A model generated the notes under the pieces. It was not told the DNA's origin. It did no database searches and worked only from the letters and a program-made list of their open reading frames with translations. 49,016 nt of DNA from CAYVSF01 sp046482855 (GTDB lineage: Bacteria; Bacteroidota; Bacteroidia; Bacteroidales; UBA12077), in NCBI GenBank assembly GCA_046482855.1, contig JAWOEH010000186.1, positions 1 through 49,016 of the forward strand, read 5' to 3'. Each line of letters starts with the position of its first letter. Positions within the stretch are counted from its first letter, which is position 1. Of the stretch, positions 7,901 through 15,959 are shown one piece after another. Both the position numbers and the translations under genes were made by a program.

Positions 7901-8680
7901 TACCTCTTTATCCAAAATATCATTGGGCAAACGGTATTCAGGGATTCCATAGCGCAACCACCCTCCGGCATGATCTTGCGCTTCGAAGACATCGCACTGG
8001 TGACCTTTACGTTGGAGAAAGAAAGCAGCCGACAAACCTGCAGGCCCTGCACCGACAATGGCAACTTTTTTCCCTGTGGGGGGAGCTACAGAAGGCTTAA
8101 AATGGTTCTCTTCCATGTCCTCATCGGCTGCAAACCGCTTTAGATAATCAATTCCAACCGGCGCCTCCTCATCCAGAAAATTCCGGTTACAAGCAACCTC
8201 ACAGGGACGCACACAAACCCGCCCACAAATAGCGGGCAAGGGATTGGTTTCTTTAATCAGCGCAATAGCCTGATGATATAAGCCCTTCTCAATCAATGAA
8301 ATATACCCTTGTACATCGACACCTGCAGGACACGTTTGCTTACAGGGGGCTTCGCAGTCGGCAAAGTGATTGCTTAAAAGAAGATCCAGAGCCGTTTTAC
8401 GCGCTGTTTTCACCTTTTGGTTCTCGGTATTGATCTGCATGCCCTCGCGCAGTAATGTGGAGCACGATGGTTGCATACCTTGCATACCCTCAACTTCTAC
8501 CACACACACAAAACAGGACGAAAAAGGCTGCAACCTGTCATCGTGGCACAAAGTAGGAATTGTAATCGCATGTCGTCGGGCTAAGCTTAGGATGGTCTCC
8601 CCCTCCTGGCCTTTTACATTCTTACCGTTTAATATTATATTTACTTCTTTACTCATAGCTAGCATTTTAACTTCCGACAT
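4913..8680 (-). CDS. large NuoG / GltD(NfnB) / degenerate molybdopterin fusion, Fe-S flavoprotein subunit
   Basis: This 1255-residue cytoplasmic protein is built from modules. In order: a [2Fe-2S] ferredoxin domain (Cys45, Cys56, Cys59, Cys73); a GltD-type Fe-S domain with His105, Cys109, Cys113, Cys117 and Cys152, Cys156, Cys160, Cys164; a FAD/NAD(P)-binding GltD/NfnB-like unit with GAGPAGL at 210 and VVGGGNTAMD at 340; a CLECGC cluster region near 591; two [4Fe-4S] motifs (Cys641-651 and Cys684-694); and a formate-dehydrogenase/NuoG-like domain starting with Cys719, Cys722, Cys726 and Cys754. The catalytic Cys/Sec region reads SSFHYLGRE with no Cys, and the C-terminal dinucleotide-binding domain seems absent, so formate oxidation is unlikely. 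It abuts the HydB-like gene directly. An alternative ATG at residue 9 fits the ferredoxin start. The likely role is an electron-transfer and NAD(P)H-site subunit of a bifurcating-type complex. Confidence 0.85.
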   Translation of the reverse strand: MSEVKMLAMSKEVNIILNGKNVKGQEGETILSLARRHAITIPTLCHDDRLQPFSSCFVCVVEVEGMQGMQPSCSTLLREGMQINTENQKVKTARKTALDLLLSNHFADCEAPCKQTCPAGVDVQGYISLIEKGLYHQAIALIKETNPLPAICGRVCVRPCEVACNRNFLDEEAPVGIDYLKRFAADEDMEENHFKPSVAPPTGKKVAIVGAGPAGLSAAFFLQRKGHQCDVFEAQDHAGGWLRYGIPEYRLPNDILDKEVEAITELGVNIFYNKSFGKEINYAQLSTEYDSVLLSIGSQKGTLIGCEGDDAENVFSGIDFLREMETTGKRYDFTDRTVAVVGGGNTAMDCCRTSIRCGAEKVYVIYRRTEKEMPANPIEIHESKLEGVEYLFLTNPVKVNKDKGGKLKSMTCIRMELGEPDASGRRRPVPVEGTEFDLELDYVLAAIGQKTQVKFLESINAQTSKGELKLNRWGDIDADAKTLATGIPGVFAAGDGVTGPATIIEAVAQARTASHSIDQYLSGESLTPPQIEFISRRDNFRDLKKADFAGKFQHQERQEMPVLPADKRDNFKEVELGYSSQETANQETARCLECGCTAFYSCDLKKHATDYQAEQKHYAGSFQEYEVDATHPFVEIDNNKCILCGRCIRICKEHVGANALGFVERGFDTYVAPSMGQSLLETPCESCGLCISTCPTGAITENKPFKPGPVKLEEIHTLCHYCGVGCEVSYEHKEEFIWQAEGKKGLINAEGNICQFPKFGYTQMNSSRRITTPLLKVDGKFEEISFEKAFEVLADEMKGMEPHEQAFLVGARLSNEEQYLLHKIARKVVGTNNLSSFHYLGREKAFADNFRWNLRLDQLNKVKNIILLGTQFHQESGVVGYKVNNARQVNGAHVTYVRNTDACKEDHKADQVLHVNSYAHFLRAAAHYLLSNGKYSELFIKDRTQGFEVYKEALLKESYEDLIQHAMPDKKELIEAFANTYFTTAESLLILNESNVDNVALQEAFNLAALTGKLGKTTSGIFVMKEKNNAQGLFDMGVTPYTGVGGVALEDEEYQKRLKSTWQVDDLPEDTGSLLEMLDKGQIKHLYIAGEDPLGCAVDIPRVEKWLADAEFLMVQDVFLTETAQKAHLILPAQFPAEMDGSFTNAQRNIQVFEKQLQGKVEIDSVCQWGTILQSFGKEECIRTHEVREEVLSLLPVNESDTFTFAASVAQHKPLFKFGVDALHMEFEREFTAKHAQALEQLYASREKEYEQVAL

Positions 8681-10459
8681 TTACGACACACTAATCGCAT
8701 CGAAATTACATTTACTGTAGCACAGTCCGCATTTTATACATTTATCTTGTTCAATGAAGTGTATCTCTTTGCGTTCTCCACGAATGGCATCAACCGGACA
8801 GTTGCGAGCGCACACAGTGCATCCGGTACATTTCTGCGGATCGACCTCGTAGGTCAACAATTTTTTGCAACTCTTCGCAGGACATTTTTTCTCCTGAATG
8901 TGGGCTTCATACTCGTCGCGAAAGTACTTCAACGTAGTAAGCACAGGATTGGGAGCGGTTTGTCCGAGGCCACACAAGGAATTATCCTTAATTTGATAGG
9001 CCAACGTTTCAAGATCCTCCAAATCCTCATGTTTGCCCTTCCCCTCAGTAATTCGTGTAAGAACTTCCAACATACGTTTGGTACCTATACGACAGAATGT
9101 GCACTTACCACATGACTCTTTACAGGTAAAATCAAGAAAAAATCTTGCCATATCTACCATACATGTGGTTTCATCCATCACCACCATTCCTCCGGATCCC
9201 ATAATTGCACCTGTGGCATTTACCGAATCATAATCAACCCGGGTATCATCCAGGTAGGCCGGAATGCATCCTCCGGAAGGGCCACCCAACTGAACAGCCT
9301 TAAATTGCTTATCGTGTTGAATTCCTCCGCCCAGCTTATAAATAATATCGTGTATGGAAATTCCCATAGGTACCTCAACCGAACCACCGTGTTTTATTTT
9401 CCCGGTAAGGGCAAACACCTTTGTACCCTTGCTTTTGTCAGTACCGTATCGAGCAAATGCATCAGCTCCTTTACGAATGATATAAGGAACGTTGGCATAA
9501 GTTTCAACATTATTAATGTTGGTAGGTTGATTCCAAAGGCCAGACTCGGCAGGAAAGGGAGGACGTTTACGAGGCATGCCCCGCTTGCCTTCAACAGAGG
9601 CAATAAGTGCCGTTTCTTCGCCACATACAAAAGCTCCTGCTCCTTCCTTTACGTAAAGATCAAAGTTAAACCCCTTTTTACCAAGAATATCGGTACCCAG
9701 ATATCCCTTTTCACGAGCCTGTTCCAGTGCAATATTCAACCGCTTAATTGCCAGGGGGTATTCGGCACGGCAATAAATAACCCCCTCAGTTGCCTGTGTT
9801 GCATACGCGCCAATGAGTAGTCCTTCGATTACGGAATGGGGGTCGCCTTCGAGTAGGGAGCGATCCATGAAAGCTCCCGGATCTCCCTCATCGGCGTTAC
9901 AAATGATATATTTCTCATCAGCCATATTTTGATGTGCAAACCGCCATTTCAGGCCTGTAGGAAATCCTCCTCCTCCTCGTCCACGCAGTCCTGAATCAAT
10001 CACCGCTTGAATCACTTGCTCTGCTTGGACATTGCCATCAACAATTTTTCTAATGGCCTGATACCCTTGCCGCGCCTCATACTCCTCAATCAGTTCAGGA
10101 TTAATCACCCCGCAATTATGCAAGGCAACTTTTACCTGCCCTTTCCAGAAGTCATCATCAGGAGTTTCAAACAGGTCAGTTTTTACCACATACTCTTTAA
10201 TAGGCTCATGTTGTCCGATATGTTTATCCAGAAGTTCCACGGCTCGATTTTTATCAACCTCTCCGTACAAGTAGGAACCTGTATCATCAATTATCTCCAC
10301 TAAAGGTTCACGATAACACATTCCGATACAACCCGTCTTTTTCAACTCAACATTTAGGTCATCGGCCTCTTTCAAAGCATTGATGTAGTTGTAGATCTCC
10401 TCAGCTCCGGCGGCTATTCCGCAGCTGGCCATACCTACAAGTATTTTTGTTTGTGTCAT
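8681..10459 (-). CDS. NuoF/HydB-like NADH-binding flavoprotein subunit with terminal ferredoxin domain
   Basis: This protein of about 592 residues has the HydB/HndC layout found in bifurcating hydrogenases and related soluble complexes. An N-terminal thioredoxin-like Fe-S domain (MASCGIAAGA and TGCIGMC, showing three cysteines) is followed by the NuoF core. The core has the glycine-rich NADH/FMN motif GRGGGGFPTGLKW and CNADEGDPGAFMDR, then the ESCGKCTFCRIGT [4Fe-4S] site with a later Cys in NSLCGLGQ. A C-terminal 2x[4Fe-4S] ferredoxin domain closes it (CTGCTVCARNCP and CIKCGLCYSKC). Its role is NADH oxidation or NAD+ reduction with FMN. I chose the ATG at 10459; the longer open frame to 10477 begins with TTG and adds six unlikely residues. 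It lies 22 bases after the NuoE-like gene and is immediately followed by the large subunit. Confidence 0.92.
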   Translation of the reverse strand: MTQTKILVGMASCGIAAGAEEIYNYINALKEADDLNVELKKTGCIGMCYREPLVEIIDDTGSYLYGEVDKNRAVELLDKHIGQHEPIKEYVVKTDLFETPDDDFWKGQVKVALHNCGVINPELIEEYEARQGYQAIRKIVDGNVQAEQVIQAVIDSGLRGRGGGGFPTGLKWRFAHQNMADEKYIICNADEGDPGAFMDRSLLEGDPHSVIEGLLIGAYATQATEGVIYCRAEYPLAIKRLNIALEQAREKGYLGTDILGKKGFNFDLYVKEGAGAFVCGEETALIASVEGKRGMPRKRPPFPAESGLWNQPTNINNVETYANVPYIIRKGADAFARYGTDKSKGTKVFALTGKIKHGGSVEVPMGISIHDIIYKLGGGIQHDKQFKAVQLGGPSGGCIPAYLDDTRVDYDSVNATGAIMGSGGMVVMDETTCMVDMARFFLDFTCKESCGKCTFCRIGTKRMLEVLTRITEGKGKHEDLEDLETLAYQIKDNSLCGLGQTAPNPVLTTLKYFRDEYEAHIQEKKCPAKSCKKLLTYEVDPQKCTGCTVCARNCPVDAIRGERKEIHFIEQDKCIKCGLCYSKCNFDAISVS

Positions 10460-10481
10460 GGTTACGCAATTTTGCAAGGGA

Positions 10482-11000
10482 TTAATTTTGTTCTTTCAGC
10501 TTATAGTCTTTAATAATTTTGACGGCTTCCTTGCCTGTAAGTTTGCCATAAGTATGATCACCAATCATCATCACCGGTGCCAAGGAGCAACAGCCCAAAC
10601 AAGCCACTGCTTCCAGGGTAAATAAGCCATCTTCAGTGGTTTCCCCATCCTGAATGGACAAGGCATCCCGAAGGGCTTCTGTAATACTGTCGGCGTTTTG
10701 TACATGGCAAGCAGTACCATGACACACTTTAATGATATGCTTTCCTGCAGGCTGCAAACGGAATTGTGTATAAAAAGTAGCCACGCCAAACATATCGCTG
10801 AGCTCAATACCTAATTCTTTGTGTATTCGGTGAAAGGCCGCATGAGGTAAATACCCATAAAGTTGCTGAACGCCTTGCAATATAGGAATCAAACTACCCT
10901 TTTTATGCTTGTACTTTTGCAACAAAGGTTCCATAAGTGTTTCGTCAATTTTGGTTTGGTCGGACACTTCCCGGGGTTGAATTACTCGTTTTACTCGCAT
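10482..11000 (-). CDS. NuoE/HydC-like [2Fe-2S] thioredoxin-fold subunit
   Basis: This protein of 172 residues is homologous to the 24-kDa subunit of complex I and to HydC of bifurcating hydrogenases. It has an N-terminal helical region with KGSLIPILQGVQQLYGYLP and ELSDMFGVATFYTQF, then the [2Fe-2S] ligands in VCHGTACHV and AVACLGCCSLAP. It would pass electrons between the NuoF-like flavin site and the large Fe-S subunit. It is the first gene of the three-gene operon (NuoE-, NuoF- and NuoG/NfnB-like). The open frame continues to 11072 but begins there with TTG, and the extra residues are not family-like, so the ATG at 11000 is preferred. No membrane subunits of complex I are nearby, so the complex is predicted to be soluble. 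Confidence 0.93.
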   Translation of the reverse strand: MRVKRVIQPREVSDQTKIDETLMEPLLQKYKHKKGSLIPILQGVQQLYGYLPHAAFHRIHKELGIELSDMFGVATFYTQFRLQPAGKHIIKVCHGTACHVQNADSITEALRDALSIQDGETTEDGLFTLEAVACLGCCSLAPVMMIGDHTYGKLTGKEAVKIIKDYKLKEQN

Positions 11001-11257
11001 GCCAATATGCTGGTTAGGTTTTGTTTCAGATGAATTTTGCGTTAATATAAAACATATTGAAACGAATGACAACGACTATTCCTCTGTCACTGGCTCATAC
11101 ATCTACAAGCCTTAGTTTACGGTAAACTCAGAACTAATTTATATTGATTCTTAATTTTTATCATCCTGAATAACTGGCAACAGGGTAAGAATGGCAACAA
11201 AAAACAAATGCTTATCTTTACTCCCTTTAACTCCAAATTTGATAGTTAGCTGAACAC

Positions 11258-14221
11258 ATGATAAAACGTTTTGTCATTGGTATTTTATCCCATGATTTAT
11301 TAGGCTATTTGCCTTATTTCTACTACATTGAAGAAAAGAAGAACCATGGTTTTCTCCCGGTTGAAGCGAAATTATCCTTCCATAATAAAGATCGGTACCT
11401 TCATTTACTCACCCCACGGCAAGTGGAAATGGTAAAGCTTTGTAATGAATACAGTGAACAAACCCTGCATAAACTCTTTTGTAAAAAGAAAAAAATCACG
11501 CCCCGGGATTTCTTTGAATCGGTAAACAAAGAATTAGCTGTATCACAAATCATTCCCTATATTCAAAAGCGCATCATAAAGGTTATTGATTTGCTGATGG
11601 AAGATCCTGAAGAGACGCCAGTCTTTTTTAAAGGCAGCCGAAAGTTCGTGCATCGGGATGAACAGGTTTTTCTGCAACCCCATTGGATAGAGCCACACTT
11701 TACGATAGCCAAAAAACCTGATGCAACAGCCTATTCAGTAACGCTCATGGGTGAACACATGCCTATTGAATTACTTGACATGCCCGCCTTTGAGCTTGTT
11801 GAAGAACCCGCCCGCATCGTTATTAACAATACGCTGTACCGATTTCGGCATCTTTCCAGCAAGAAGATTCGGCCTTTTATGCAGCGCGCATCCATCAGCA
11901 TTCCGGCACAATCCGAAAGCACCTGGTATCAACGATTTGGCGTTGACATTGTGGCGCAATATGATGTAAACCTTAAAGACATAGAGCTGGAAACGACCCT
12001 GAAACACAAACAAGCTCATTTGTTCCTGCAAAAGAATCTTCAGGGACTGCCGGTGCTGGCCTTACAATTTCATTACAACAGACAAGTAGAATTCGATAGT
12101 CACTCAAAAAAAACGGTTCATGTTTGGGTGGAACCGTATCAATCAACCTTCAAATTTCATAAAATCCAACGTGACCCAAAGTGGGAATCGGAACTTCAGT
12201 CGGTTCTGAAACAAGCAGAGCTAGGCAACCAAGAGGGCAATTTATGGTTCCCAACCAACAGAACGGAAGGTACAATTGAAGAGCTTATTGCATGGCTACG
12301 TAAACACCGCGAACTCATCGAGCAACATAACATTGCCGTACATCAAAAACAACTAGAGGCTAACTATTCTTATGACACCTATAGTGTTGCCCCTCAAATT
12401 ATAGAAAAGCAAGATTGGTTTGATATTTACATAAAAATACAAATTGGGGAGTTTGAGATTCCCTTTTTGCGTTTTCGTAACCACATAAAACAAAAGATAA
12501 AAGAATACACGCTGCCCAACGGGCAAGTTTTTATTATTCCCGATAGCTGGTTTGAGCGCTATGCCGACTACCTAAAATTTGGCTCACGAGTTGGCGAACA
12601 CATTCAGTTAAGCAAACATCACTTCCAACTCCTTCATAACGCACAAAAGATGATTAAGCAAAACTTTTTGGCGCGTTACGAACAGTTAATCAGGAAAAAA
12701 GATACGCAACCTGAAGATCTTCCCGAAGCCCTGCAAGCACAATTACGAAGCTACCAACAGCAAGGCTATAGTTGGATGTTACAATTAAAAGAGTTACACT
12801 TTGGCGGATGCCTGGCCGACGACATGGGTCTTGGTAAAACCCTGCAAACCATCAGCCTATTGTGTAAATTAAAAGAAAATCAGCATACCTATTCAGGCAA
12901 ATTAGGCACAACCTCAAACACCCCTATTGCCCAGTTAAATTTATTCAGCCAGCCATCAGTCACACAAAAAGAAACAGAAGTGCGGGAAGGCTCCCCCACT
13001 TCTTTGGTGATAATGCCTACGGCGTTGATCTTTAATTGGCAAAACGAACTGAAAAAATTTGCTCCACATCTTAAGATTTATGTGCACATCGGCACACAAC
13101 GTACCCGGCAGGTAGCTCTTTTTGATTTATACGACGTGGTTTTAACTACTTACGGAACGGCACGAAATGACTCGGAAATTTTGCGTACGTATTTGTTTGA
13201 CTACCTGATTTTAGACGAAAGTCAGTACATAAAAAATGCCTCATCAAAGGCTTACAAAGCTATTCTGGAGCTTCAATCCGTACACAAACTTGTGCTTACA
13301 GGAACTCCCATCGAAAACTCCCTCACAGACTTATGGTCGCAAATAAACTTCCTGAACAAGGGACTACTGGGCAACCTGAATTTCTTCAAGAAAGAGTTTG
13401 TGACTCCTATTGAGAAACATCAGGATGAGGAGAAGAAAGAGAAGTTAAAACTAATGATAGAGCCCTTTGTGCTTCGACGAACCAAACATGAAGTAGCAAA
13501 AGATCTTCCCGACAAAACCGAACAGGTAATTTATTGCGAAATGTCGGCTGAACAGCAAGAATTATACGAAAAAGAACGATCGAAAATACGGAACCAACTG
13601 CTAAACAGACTGGAAAATCCCGAAGAGAAGCCCACATTACTGGCCATTGAAGGCCTTACCCGGTTGCGACAATTAGCTAATCATCCGCAAATGCTCTATT
13701 CCGACTACAAAGGAAGCGCAGGAAAATATAACGAGGTATTATCAGCTCTGGATAGTATTTTAGCCGAAGGGCACAAAGTCCTCATTTTTTCAGCCTATTT
13801 AAAACAGCTGCATTTATTGTCGGAAGAGCTAAAGCAAAAGGAAGTAAATTATGCTACGCTTACCGGACAAACGCGAAATAGGCAAAAGGTTATAGAAGAG
13901 TTCTCCAACAACCCGAAAAGCAAGGTCTTTTTGATTCAAATAAAAGCCGGAGGTGTAGGTCTGAACCTAACAGCCGCCGACTATGTGTTTATATTAGATC
14001 CATGGTGGAACCCTGCCGTAGAAGAACAGGCAATCAACCGCACACACCGTATTGGCCAGGATAAAAAGGTATTTGTGTATCGATTTTTAACACTGGAAAC
14101 GGTGGAGGAGAAAATTCGCAAATTACAAACCAGCAAATCGGCTCTGGCTGATGAATTCATCAATACTGAAGAACTAATGAGCCAAATGAACCTGGAGAAA
14201 ATCCTGGATATTATTGGGTAG
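11258..14221 (+). CDS. SNF2-family DNA helicase/translocase
   Basis: This 987-residue protein has a complete SNF2 ATPase in its C-terminal half. Motif I is LADDMGLGKTLQT (near residue 518), the Walker B box is DESQ in place of the common DEAH (near 652), motif III is LTGTPIENS (near 681), and the C-terminal RecA lobe carries KAGGVGLNLTAADYV, DPWWNPAVEEQA and HRIGQ (near 930). Such proteins translocate on double-stranded DNA and remodel protein-DNA complexes; RapA is a bacterial example. The N-terminal 480 residues match no domain I recognise. The gene is transcribed divergently from the NuoE-like gene. Its last 11 bases overlap the convergent carbinolamine dehydratase gene. No methyltransferase or nuclease is adjacent, so I see no sign of a defence island. 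Confidence 0.93.
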   Translation: MIKRFVIGILSHDLLGYLPYFYYIEEKKNHGFLPVEAKLSFHNKDRYLHLLTPRQVEMVKLCNEYSEQTLHKLFCKKKKITPRDFFESVNKELAVSQIIPYIQKRIIKVIDLLMEDPEETPVFFKGSRKFVHRDEQVFLQPHWIEPHFTIAKKPDATAYSVTLMGEHMPIELLDMPAFELVEEPARIVINNTLYRFRHLSSKKIRPFMQRASISIPAQSESTWYQRFGVDIVAQYDVNLKDIELETTLKHKQAHLFLQKNLQGLPVLALQFHYNRQVEFDSHSKKTVHVWVEPYQSTFKFHKIQRDPKWESELQSVLKQAELGNQEGNLWFPTNRTEGTIEELIAWLRKHRELIEQHNIAVHQKQLEANYSYDTYSVAPQIIEKQDWFDIYIKIQIGEFEIPFLRFRNHIKQKIKEYTLPNGQVFIIPDSWFERYADYLKFGSRVGEHIQLSKHHFQLLHNAQKMIKQNFLARYEQLIRKKDTQPEDLPEALQAQLRSYQQQGYSWMLQLKELHFGGCLADDMGLGKTLQTISLLCKLKENQHTYSGKLGTTSNTPIAQLNLFSQPSVTQKETEVREGSPTSLVIMPTALIFNWQNELKKFAPHLKIYVHIGTQRTRQVALFDLYDVVLTTYGTARNDSEILRTYLFDYLILDESQYIKNASSKAYKAILELQSVHKLVLTGTPIENSLTDLWSQINFLNKGLLGNLNFFKKEFVTPIEKHQDEEKKEKLKLMIEPFVLRRTKHEVAKDLPDKTEQVIYCEMSAEQQELYEKERSKIRNQLLNRLENPEEKPTLLAIEGLTRLRQLANHPQMLYSDYKGSAGKYNEVLSALDSILAEGHKVLIFSAYLKQLHLLSEELKQKEVNYATLTGQTRNRQKVIEEFSNNPKSKVFLIQIKAGGVGLNLTAADYVFILDPWWNPAVEEQAINRTHRIGQDKKVFVYRFLTLETVEEKIRKLQTSKSALADEFINTEELMSQMNLEKILDIIG

Positions 14222-14453
14222 CCAGCTTGTCAATCTTCTCGGCCAATTCATAATCCTTTTGCGTTACCTTATGCTTATCGTGTGTGGTAAGCGTGATGGT
14301 AACATTTTTATACCCATGTATCAACACATCGGGGTGATGTTGCATCTCCTCGGCAGGTTCTACAATCCGGTTTACAAATTCTACGGCCTCCACAAAACCC
14401 GAAAAGGTAAATTGCTTGTGAATGGCATTCTCTTTTTCAGTCCAGTTGCTCAT
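14211..14453 (-). CDS. pterin-4a-carbinolamine dehydratase
   Basis: This 80-residue protein carries the family signature EEMQHHPDVLIHGYKNVTITLTTH followed by ELAEKID. It dehydrates 4a-hydroxytetrahydrobiopterin, recycling the pterin cofactor of aromatic amino acid hydroxylases. No hydroxylase gene is in this window. Standalone copies in other bacteria have been linked to molybdopterin or folate side chemistry, so the physiological partner is open. I used the ATG at 14453 (MSNWTEKE), which gives a normal family length; the longer frame starts with GTG at 14528 and has an atypical N-terminus. It converges with the SNF2 gene with an 11-base overlap. Confidence 0.9.
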   Translation of the reverse strand: MSNWTEKENAIHKQFTFSGFVEAVEFVNRIVEPAEEMQHHPDVLIHGYKNVTITLTTHDKHKVTQKDYELAEKIDKLATQ

Positions 14454-14537
14454 ATGCTTAACTTTTTGTGTTATTTCCCCAGGGTGCTCAAATTCGTCAC
14501 CCTGATGACAGAACAACAGGACGCCCACAATGTTTGA

Positions 14538-15704
14538 TTAGAACATTTGCAACAGATAAATAAGGCCTAAGGTTATCTGATCGGTGTGTGTTACTTGTGT
14601 GTCGGGGCGGCCATTTAGTTCATGGGCAAAGGAATAATCGCGACCGACGTAAACAGCAAAAAGCTTCAGCCCAGTTGCCGGGAAGTACTCTAAGCCGCCC
14701 AAATAACCAATACTGGTACGAACTTTACGAGAGGCAAACCTATCTTCGCCAGGCATAAAGAGTTGCTCGTGCATTCCTTTTACAAAGAAATTCAACTTAT
14801 CCGTCAGTAACATATTGGTTTTGACAACATATGAGTGGTACGTAACGTCAGTAGCTACCTGGTTAAAAACATCAGGAGGGTTGATAAGGGCAGTAGCTAA
14901 CCCCTTACGATCGAGATCCTCATTGGAAAACATGACATCGGTCTGAATTTGAATACGATGGGCAAGCTGCCATTGCGTTCCAAAGGCCCAATAGTGCATA
15001 TAGTTCTTTTTAGCCTCCTCGAATACCGAATAGGACCAGCGGGTTTGTACCTTCCCGTCGGCTATGGACCCATTCCAGGCAATTGTGGCTCCCAGGGGAT
15101 TTTTGCTTTTCTCAACGCCTGCCGGTAAATTTTCATATATTTCCGTAGCATAATCGGTTCGCGAGTTTACCACCTGAAACTTGAAAATTTGGCGTTCCCA
15201 CTTCGCACCCACTTCAATGCCGGTTAGGAAACTCTCCATATGATAAACCAAATCGCTATATGCATACACATCGATAGGATATTGATCAAACTCATACCCT
15301 CCAAAAGCAAGACATTGCTTACCGGCCGTTACAAACAAATGAGGCGAAACAGCAAAGCGCACCATCGCCACATCTGTTGCACGTGAGAGATTATCCATAC
15401 CAGCCGCACGAGTTGAACTATTGAGACGATGATTCACAGTATAAAATATTCCTTGGCCCATCTCTCCTTTTAGTTCCAAGCGAAGCTGATCGGTTTTAAA
15501 ATGGGTTTCAGAATAACTATGCTGCTGAAAATAAACATTTGCCGAATTGTGTAGGTGGACAAAAAAATCAAAAGCCTGATCTTTCTCATACCACTCTTGC
15601 AATGTTTGCTCAATTGCACCCCCCTCCTCCTCAGGTGCTTGCTGAGCTAGCATCTTTCCTGTGAGAAGTAATAAAAATCCCAAAACATACATTCGTTTCA
15701 ACAT
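14538..15704 (-). CDS. outer-membrane porin (phosphate-selective porin O/P-like beta-barrel)
   Basis: This 388-residue protein has a signal peptide (MLKRMYVLGFLLLLTGKMLAQ). It then shows alternating amphipathic strands rich in aromatic residues, ending in Phe, the usual outer-membrane beta-barrel C-terminal signal (LIYLLQMF). Segments such as LRLELKGEMGQGIFYTVNHRLN and LFVTAGKQCLAFGGYE resemble phosphate-selective porin O/P family proteins of Bacteroidota. It would form a channel in the outer membrane; the substrate cannot be told from sequence. It seems to be a single-gene unit. The 255 bases upstream contain no other gene and no clear promoter that I could fix. Confidence 0.75.
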   Translation of the reverse strand: MLKRMYVLGFLLLLTGKMLAQQAPEEEGGAIEQTLQEWYEKDQAFDFFVHLHNSANVYFQQHSYSETHFKTDQLRLELKGEMGQGIFYTVNHRLNSSTRAAGMDNLSRATDVAMVRFAVSPHLFVTAGKQCLAFGGYEFDQYPIDVYAYSDLVYHMESFLTGIEVGAKWERQIFKFQVVNSRTDYATEIYENLPAGVEKSKNPLGATIAWNGSIADGKVQTRWSYSVFEEAKKNYMHYWAFGTQWQLAHRIQIQTDVMFSNEDLDRKGLATALINPPDVFNQVATDVTYHSYVVKTNMLLTDKLNFFVKGMHEQLFMPGEDRFASRKVRTSIGYLGGLEYFPATGLKLFAVYVGRDYSFAHELNGRPDTQVTHTDQITLGLIYLLQMF

Positions 15705-15903
15705 TGACCTGAACCTTGTTAAGCTAAATTATACCTGCGAGAGCTAAAAATAAAGCCGCAAAAATAGTCTTTTGCAGCTTCCCAAATACCCAAAGCCCCG
15801 ATATTTTTTACAGTTTTACAACAGCAGCAAATACAATGCTTTTACTAGCTGCAAAATCATAAAAAAGAAGGTCTGCATCAACACCCTCGTCTCCGGAATA
15901 ACA

Positions 15904-15928
15904 AAAAAAGGGCTTGCAAGCCCTTTTA
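15904..15928 (-). terminator. intrinsic terminator of the adenosine-kinase-like gene
   Basis: The palindrome AAAAGGGCTTGCAAGCCCTTTT (two ten-base arms around a GC centre, 15906-15927) is flanked by A/T runs. It lies about 30 bases past the stop of the gene at 15960, and as an almost perfect palindrome it could stop transcription in both directions. Confidence 0.8.
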
Positions 15929-15959
15929 ATTATTGAAAATACTACAATTAGCTAGTGCA

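Noticed and set aside
4913..8680. Calling the large subunit a formate dehydrogenase
   Set aside because: The molybdopterin-like domain lacks the catalytic Cys/Sec and the C-terminal dinucleotide-binding domain, and the context (NuoE- and NuoF-like partners) fits a NuoG-type electron-transfer subunit better.
10460..10477. Longer start of the NuoF-like gene
   Set aside because: It would start with TTG and add six residues; an ATG at 10459 gives the normal HydB-like N-terminus.
11001..11257. Promoter pair for the NuoE-like and SNF2 genes
   Set aside because: I looked for TTG/TAnnTTTG on both strands and found only partial matches with poor spacing, so no promoter is called in this divergent region.
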